A stretch of 47,184 nt of DNA. Source: Salisapilia sapeloensis (taxonomy: Eukaryota; Oomycota; Peronosporomycetes; Peronosporales; Salisapiliaceae). The notes under the pieces were generated by a model. It was not told where the DNA came from and did not search any database. It saw only the letters and a list, made by a program, of their open reading frames with translations. The position numbers were made by a program, and so were the translations under genes. Below are positions 42,282 to 47,184 of the stretch, piece after piece (positions within the stretch are counted from its first letter, which is position 1; each line of letters starts with the position of its first letter). Where the stretch lies: assembly GCA_023334545.1 (NCBI GenBank), contig JAADVB010000148.1, forward strand, positions 1 to 47,184, read 5' to 3'.

Positions 42282-43860
42282 ATGAAGTGCATCCACCGAG
42301 ATTTCGTATACGCCTTCCTTTTGCTTTGGACATTGACGAGCGTCTACGCTAAATAGAAAGATTCTAAGAATGGCGACTATGAAGACAAAGACATCGGTGA
42401 TAAAGAACTATCGAGTATGACCTTTCCAAGACACTTGGAGGAAGTGTAGATACATTGACAGAAGTTTTAATGATAAAGATCGTGTAACGCATTGTAGTAA
42501 CCTGACCGGAAATAAGATCATAAAGCTTGAAGGAGATCAACTTCTGCGAGCCAAAATACTGTAAAGCAATTTGAAATACGTGACGGCTGCATGGGCTTCG
42601 ACTTATTTTCTACATGCAGTGACATTAGTAGAAACCCTATCAAAGAAATTTTCGGAGTATTTTCAAATCTGGAGGTGATGTGCGTTTAATATGACTATGA
42701 TTGACGACAATTAGTACCTTTATTAAATCTAAACAGAGAATTCGGCGTCACGCCTTTGACGAGTCTGAATGGAGTCAACTTTCCCGCCCTTCGGGGTCTG
42801 TGAGTGTTCATGTCGGCACTGCTACGTAGATGATTGATAATCAGCTTAATAGTGCACACAAATAGACTACGCAGTAAAGGTAGCGTGAACGAAATCACTG
42901 GCGTATTGACAAGTCTCGATTACTTGCGAGGCTTTGGCTTTGGTTAGTGCACGACATATTTCTTATCGAGTGTATCTTTAGGTACTTGTACTACAACAAC
43001 ATTTCCGAAGTCAAGGCGTCGATGCCTGGGCTCACTGACGCGTAATATTTAGCAGTTCATTGTCTTTCTCTTACAACCGAAGCATCATGGATGAGCTAGC
43101 AAACTTTATGGAAACAAGTTCATCGAATTCAATTGCACTGGGACAAAGCTAAAGAAGTTGTAAGGCGCATTTTGTAACTAGGTTGGATGAACTGCGATTA
43201 CAAGTCTGAACTACATGAGACTGTCGGAGAATAAGCTGATCAACGAGAGCCTGCATAGAATCAAATACAAAGACCTAGATGAGCTGTATGTATCTGTATG
43301 TTTCCTTTCGCAAGTATACTACTGAACGAAGTGTACTGCTATCTGAGTGGTAACAACATCACTTCTCCCGGTGACTCACGCACATATAATCTCAGCTCCG
43401 TGAAGACTTTATACGTGATAGTATTTAAACCAGTAAGACGAATTATCGCAAACTAAGATTATGACAGTTATGCAGAGAACATGAATTTGACGAAGTGGAA
43501 TGGCGAATGACACAACCTAGAGGAAGTGTACGTATCACTCGCTGATCAATGTAGTTTTCCACTCTGATTTACTTTAAGTCACACGCAGGTACATGCAACA
43601 CAACAGTTTGTCCGAGATTACCGCGTACATCCCGAAAATCACCAAAATGTACGATAACTATTAAAATACGGACGAGACGATATACCTATGTAAGGTACCA
43701 CTAACCGATACTTTAAATGCTACAGGATGCTACAACATAACAAACTGGATTCTGTCGGAGTCTAGCCGAGACCTTATAAAGACAATTCGTCGTATACATC
43801 GATTTCTGCACCCACTCACTTGTGCGAAACGATGATCCAAGAGCATATTTTTGTGTGAGC
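42282..43860 (+). pseudogene. Decayed secreted/receptor LRR gene
   Basis: Begins with an intact signal peptide (MKCIHRDFVYAFLLLW, then TLTSVYA) and then meets a stop (TAG) at once. For 1.5 kb downstream, short LRR-like pieces of about 20-24 codons recur in different frames, separated by 45-65 nt stretches that often end in AG: LTGNKIIKLEGD, DISRNPIKEIFGVFSNLEV, LTSLNGVNFPALRGL, NEITGVLTSLDYLRGF, YLYYNNISEVKASMPGLT, LSKLYGNKFIEF, MRLSENKLINE, YLSGNNITSP, YMQHNSLSEITAYIP, MLQHNKLDSVGV. One repeat per exon is the layout of oomycete LRR receptor (LRR-TKL) ectodomains. Multiple stops and lost splice sites mean it is not a working gene. No kinase part follows, so it is truncated too. Confidence 0.6.
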
Positions 43861-43922
43861 TATAAAAGTTTGCTTTATTATATTTTACAATTTGATTAAA
43901 ATTTGCATTGATTTATAGAAAC

Positions 43923-44203
43923 TTAGAGTATAGCCCTGTGGCTCGTAAAGCTAACCTTACCGATCCCGGCTTCCTGTAAATGATCGTACGCGTATTCTCC
44001 TATGCGAATTTGAGAACGTTTACTTTGGCTTTTAATGATCCGACTTACAATCTCTTCATAGATGGACGCCTGTAACCAGAAAGACACAAATCAGCGGGGC
44101 AATGATTGGAACAATCCAAGCAAGCAGTATGGGTTTGAAGAATCCGATTGTGTGGAAGACCTTGCATAATTTGACACGAACAAGCTGCTTGCTTTGCTTT
44201 ACC
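43923..44203 (-). CDS. Possible terminal exon(s) of a small unknown gene
   Basis: A 49-codon exon at 44069-43923 follows a good acceptor (gttacag) and reads ASIYEEIVSRIIKSQ, then RIGEYAYDHLQEAGIGK, a coding-like helical sequence. The previous exon may end at 44203 (HAKDVINK, then GTAAAG donor; 133 nt intron). No start codon was found, and the alternative unspliced frame 44259-44056 with a hydrophobic end also lacks an ATG. Family unknown. Confidence 0.25.
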
Positions 44204-44385
44204 TTATTAATCACGTCCTTTGCATGTGAGATACCGGAAAGGAGTAAATAGTAATGCACTACGCTTATCTATTTTTAAAGAATCACGCGTATACTTGACG
44301 ATTTATAGATCTTTTACATTTGTATGATTTCAAAATCTTTGCGCAGCTTGGCTACGCTGTAAGCCTAATGCTTCTTCTCTTCTTT

Positions 44386-45918
44386 TCATGATTCACTGGA
44401 CAGATCATCCTGCCGAAGTCGTAGCTCAGTTATCTTCAGCCACACCAGCTGCCTATCACGTTCCTCATCTTTACAGTCAAGTTCCGAAATGCTACTCCTC
44501 CATCCATTTTCAACCAGCGTATCGTATTCCGCTTTACCATTCCCAGCGTCTCCTTCAGCAGAGTTTTCACTAGAGGCTCCTTGTTTAGGCTCGATGGTCC
44601 GAGCAGCGTCAGTGGTAGATGTAAATTGAGCAAAGGTGTTTAATGAACCTTCAATTGAAGGGTTTAGTTGATCCGACTCAAATTCATACACTTCACCAGC
44701 GCAAAATTCCTTGCCTGACAAATCACTTGAGCTTTCTGTAAGCTGAGAAATCCTAGACGACCCAACGATGGTTGACCCACTGCCCTCTTTTTCATATCGT
44801 CCAGCTCGAATTTCCTGTCGGGCTACTTTATAAGAATTTACTTGATCAGTAAAGTGGTCGCAAGCGGGGCAGAAGCGGAACTTCTTAGCCATCAACTTTA
44901 GTTTGGAAATAACCTCGTATAGCTCTATCTGATGAACGCATTTTCGACAGATCAGTGAATCACACAAGATACACGGGTAAGCTTTACGTAGAGGTCCGAA
45001 GCGCTTTTTACAGGATCGACACTCCGATCTGCTTTCAGCTTCACTTATTCCAACAAAGCGCATAACATCATCCTTGTCCACACTTTTCCTTTGAAGGAGC
45101 CACGAAAGTTTCTTTCGCTTTGCACATTGACCAGATGTCCAACTATCCATGAGTGTACTGGCCAAAGTGGCGACAGCAAAGGATTCGATGATACTGTTTC
45201 CCATTGCTTCATAATATCCTTTAATGAATACTTCAACCGTTTGATCCGCAAGAGGCTTGAAAAAATTACAAGTAGAAATGCGAGACCTTAAAATGCCTCG
45301 CTCTTCAAGTGAAGGAGTAGACGATAGATTGACCGAATGCATGATATAGTACCCAATGCGTTCGTCTTTACTGACTTGGAGAACTCCAGTCGCTCGAATA
45401 CAAACAGTGTCTCGGTCTTTGATGACGCCTCGTAGTGCTGGACTTGGACTTCCAGCGTGCCATTGGAGACAAGTCGAACGATACGGATGCTCCATAGTTG
45501 GTTTCTCAATTGTGGAGAGGATCTGGCAGTTCGTTACTGCTGGTCCTGAATATTTCATACCTTGTAAGATCGCTGCCTCGTCACCATACGCGAGGCCGTA
45601 TAGAAGGTCATCAAAGTTACTTGAGACCGATCCATTACCGACGACGACGCGAGGCATTTGCCATCCAGAACTATTGGTACTTGAGCCTTTTACCGTGCGT
45701 TGAGATGGATTTCGCTCTCGGTACATGGTCACATTGTTGGATGACTTAATCGGCTTCCAACGTTTGCTGTCCATTTCGCGAGGTACTGATTTATCAAACT
45801 TTTGATAGTGCCGAAGTGCTTCATGGACGAGTATCATTGCGATGCGCTTACAATCAGCCTTCTTTTCGTCCGAGAGGTAGAAACCTTCGTAGGCGTCTGC
45901 TGTCCAGCGCGTGGCCAT
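44386..45918 (-). CDS. START domain protein with FYVE-like zinc finger
   Basis: 510 residues, single exon from ATG 45918. Residues about 60-290 match the START-like domain common in oomycete proteins (RWKPIKSSNNVTMYRERN at its head; LLYGLAYGDEAAILQGMKY; VGYYIMHSVNL-type strand). A Cys-rich finger at about 297-352 (ECRSCKKRFGPLRKAYPC, CDSLICRKCVHQ, FRFCPACD) has eight Cys in CxxC pairs and resembles a FYVE/RING-like ring but lacks the RRHHCR lipid-binding motif. The C-terminal 140 residues are acidic and disordered. START domains bind lipids; the altered FYVE suggests protein or membrane docking rather than PI3P binding (inference). Such START-FYVE proteins are numerous in Phytophthora. Confidence 0.85.
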   Translation of the reverse strand: MATRWTADAYEGFYLSDEKKADCKRIAMILVHEALRHYQKFDKSVPREMDSKRWKPIKSSNNVTMYRERNPSQRTVKGSSTNSSGWQMPRVVVGNGSVSSNFDDLLYGLAYGDEAAILQGMKYSGPAVTNCQILSTIEKPTMEHPYRSTCLQWHAGSPSPALRGVIKDRDTVCIRATGVLQVSKDERIGYYIMHSVNLSSTPSLEERGILRSRISTCNFFKPLADQTVEVFIKGYYEAMGNSIIESFAVATLASTLMDSWTSGQCAKRKKLSWLLQRKSVDKDDVMRFVGISEAESRSECRSCKKRFGPLRKAYPCILCDSLICRKCVHQIELYEVISKLKLMAKKFRFCPACDHFTDQVNSYKVARQEIRAGRYEKEGSGSTIVGSSRISQLTESSSDLSGKEFCAGEVYEFESDQLNPSIEGSLNTFAQFTSTTDAARTIEPKQGASSENSAEGDAGNGKAEYDTLVENGWRSSISELDCKDEERDRQLVWLKITELRLRQDDLSSES

Positions 45919-46024
45919 GATTTATAGATAGTACGTCCTTGCTTATTAAGAAGTGATGAAATGACGCAGTGTGAATACTTGAAGTGGAGACGATACAGTG
46001 GAAATCTCTGATGGCGTAACTTAC

Positions 46025-46525
46025 CACATTCGATTGTGGTTGGTTAGCAGTTTGATAAATACGATCATATACCTCGGACAGAAACGGGAGCGATGCAATT
46101 GAAGATGAGGATGCTCGTGATGGTTCGATCACACTCTCAAGCTATGTACACTTTGACAGCACCTGAGCAAATTATATCGATCAATGGATAAATATGACAG
46201 TTTAAATGGATAAAGAGAGTGGATCCAGGTCATATGCGAACAAAATTGTACCTTGCCATCCACTTCATGTCTACCCACTCTTCACTTGCATGGTCTTTGT
46301 AGCCTCCGAGGGAATGAGATCGAATCCCATCCTCCTTGAGCTCCTGATGACAAAACTAGGAGCGTTATCAGACTAATCGAATAGCTTGCTCTATGTATAC
46401 CGCTATCGCCAAAAATGGAGGGAAATGGCAAGATAGGAGCGTACAGCTGTGTCGACAATCGGGCTTAGCGTCCTTGAGAGGTAAAAGGTCTCATCATCTA
46501 TCCAGGCAAATGGACTAGGGCCATC
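46025..46525 (-). CDS. Exons of an unassigned minus-strand gene
   Basis: Three coding-like exons: 46525-46445 (GPSPFAWIDDETFYLSRTL), 46343-46252 (ELKEDGIRSHSLGGYKDH, SEEWVDMKW) and 46141-46025 (ESVIEPSRASSSSIASLP, LSEVYDRIYQTANQ), separated by GT..AG introns. The first two join in phase; the last junction needs a different donor (gtagac at about 46274). No start or stop was found. It may be the tail of a gene related to the START-FYVE protein just downstream, or a decayed neighbour. Weak. Confidence 0.3.
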
Positions 46526-47027
46526 CTGTGTTCGTGAAGTGTGTTAAGCAGCTTGAAGAGCCACTGGATCTGGTGCCGTCTTTCGGTGGATACGCAAGGT
46601 TAGCATTACTGGTAATCTGAAATAGATATCGCTCTCTAGCTCCCTTCGATGGCTGGGCTACCGCTTTCCCGTTAGATTCAACTGATATGAACGCTTAATG
46701 CAATAAACGCACTCACTGCTTTAAGCTAGGCACAGCTCCAAGGCAGAAGTTTCATTTCCTGGTCAAAGTTGTCCAAAGTACGAGCGTTTGAAGACTTGTT
46801 CATCTGACCTGACTGTAGTCCTCTTGTTCATACCGAGGCCAAGATGCATACAAGACAATTAAAACTAGTCTGCGTGTGGTTGGAGACCTCTTGTAGTCTT
46901 TTAAATGGGATTGTGCAACTACGCTTCATTCAGTTTCTTCATGACTTTGAAGAGATACCTCGTATCTGTAACTTGAAATGGGATCAAGCACCGTTTAGTC
47001 TCGCTCGGTGCGACTGCGTGCATCAAA

Positions 47028-47184
47028 ATGACTACGCCTGCATCTTCACCAAAACCAGTAGGGTACGACCCACGCCAAGCCATGCCGCCTCAGGCTGTCG
47101 ATAATCAAGACTTGTCCGATGACGAGAACAACGTGCAAGTGAGCAAGTCAATCGAGACCCTCGACCTCGTGCGAGAGAGTGTCA
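47028..47184 (+). CDS. 5' end of a gene running off the window
   Basis: A clean frame starts at ATG 47028 (MTTPASSPKPVGYDPRQAMP) and stays open to the edge with a polar, acidic sequence (DNQDLSDDENNVQ, VSKSIETLDLVRE). Codon use looks genuine (third-position C/G). 52 codons are visible; the family cannot be told from this disordered N-terminus. Confidence 0.6.
   Translation, partial: MTTPASSPKPVGYDPRQAMPPQAVDNQDLSDDENNVQVSKSIETLDLVRESV

Noticed and set aside
44056-44259. 67-codon minus-strand frame with a hydrophobic C-terminus, considered as a TOM7-like small membrane protein
   Set aside because: No ATG in the frame and the conserved family residues are absent; the overlapping spliced reading is as likely.

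Overview
The window is eukaryotic nuclear DNA and most likely comes from an oomycete. The support is: very short GT..AG introns (usually 50-61 nt, often with a CTRAY-like branch site), dense genes on both strands, and protein types familiar from Phytophthora, downy mildews and Albugo. These include a START domain with a FYVE-like finger, an eight-fold WRKY19-like Cys/His repeat protein, PX-like proteins with a cysteine motif, a tyrosine-kinase-like receptor kinase and a three-repeat MYB. I saw no transposase, reverse transcriptase, CRISPR array or bacterial operon. The species cannot be fixed from this sequence. All homology calls are by eye.

Layout. 0.3-2.4 kb: seven-exon R1R2R3 MYB (-). 4.2-6.8 kb: TELO2/Tel2 (-). 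7.0-7.2 kb: small RanBP2-type zinc finger (-). 7.9-9.4 kb: five-exon unknown gene (-). 9.7-10.7 kb: SCP/Dullard-like CTD phosphatase (-). 11.4-13.7 kb: receptor-like kinase (+). 15.5 kb: small EF-hand protein (+). 15.9-16.6 kb: leucine-rich repeat protein (-). 17.6-19.1 kb: tail-anchored class-3 aldehyde dehydrogenase (+). 19.2-20.2 kb: WRKY19-like zinc repeat protein (-). 22.7-25.4 kb: a convergent pair of psq-type helix-turn-helix paralogues. 27.3-28.5 kb: a decayed coiled-coil locus. 28.8 kb: small basic protein (-). 29.6-30.6 kb: seven-exon COPI-associated (TVP15-type) membrane protein (+). 30.9 kb: tRNA-Arg(ACG). 31.9-33.3 kb: a convergent pair of PX-like proteins. 34.8-36.2 kb: TRF4/5-type nucleotidyltransferase (+). 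36.3-40.6 kb: P5A ATPase (-). 40.7-41.7 kb: PCGF/DRIP-like RING gene (+) with an in-frame stop. 42.3-43.9 kb: decayed LRR receptor gene (+). 44.4-45.9 kb: START-FYVE protein (-). 46.0-46.5 kb: unassigned exons (-). 47.0 kb: 5' end of a gene running off the right edge (+).

The genes are not an operon and do not obviously share a pathway. Most are housekeeping: TOR/PIKK stability (TELO2), polymerase II CTD dephosphorylation, RNA surveillance (TRF4), ER membrane protein quality control (P5A), Golgi traffic (COPI-associated) and fatty aldehyde oxidation. Between them lie lineage-specific or fast-changing genes: the psq pair, the PX-like pair, the receptor kinase, and remnants of an LRR receptor and a coiled-coil family. 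The less known material is concentrated there. Exon boundaries were derived by hand from splice signals, phase and domain continuity, and need transcript confirmation.
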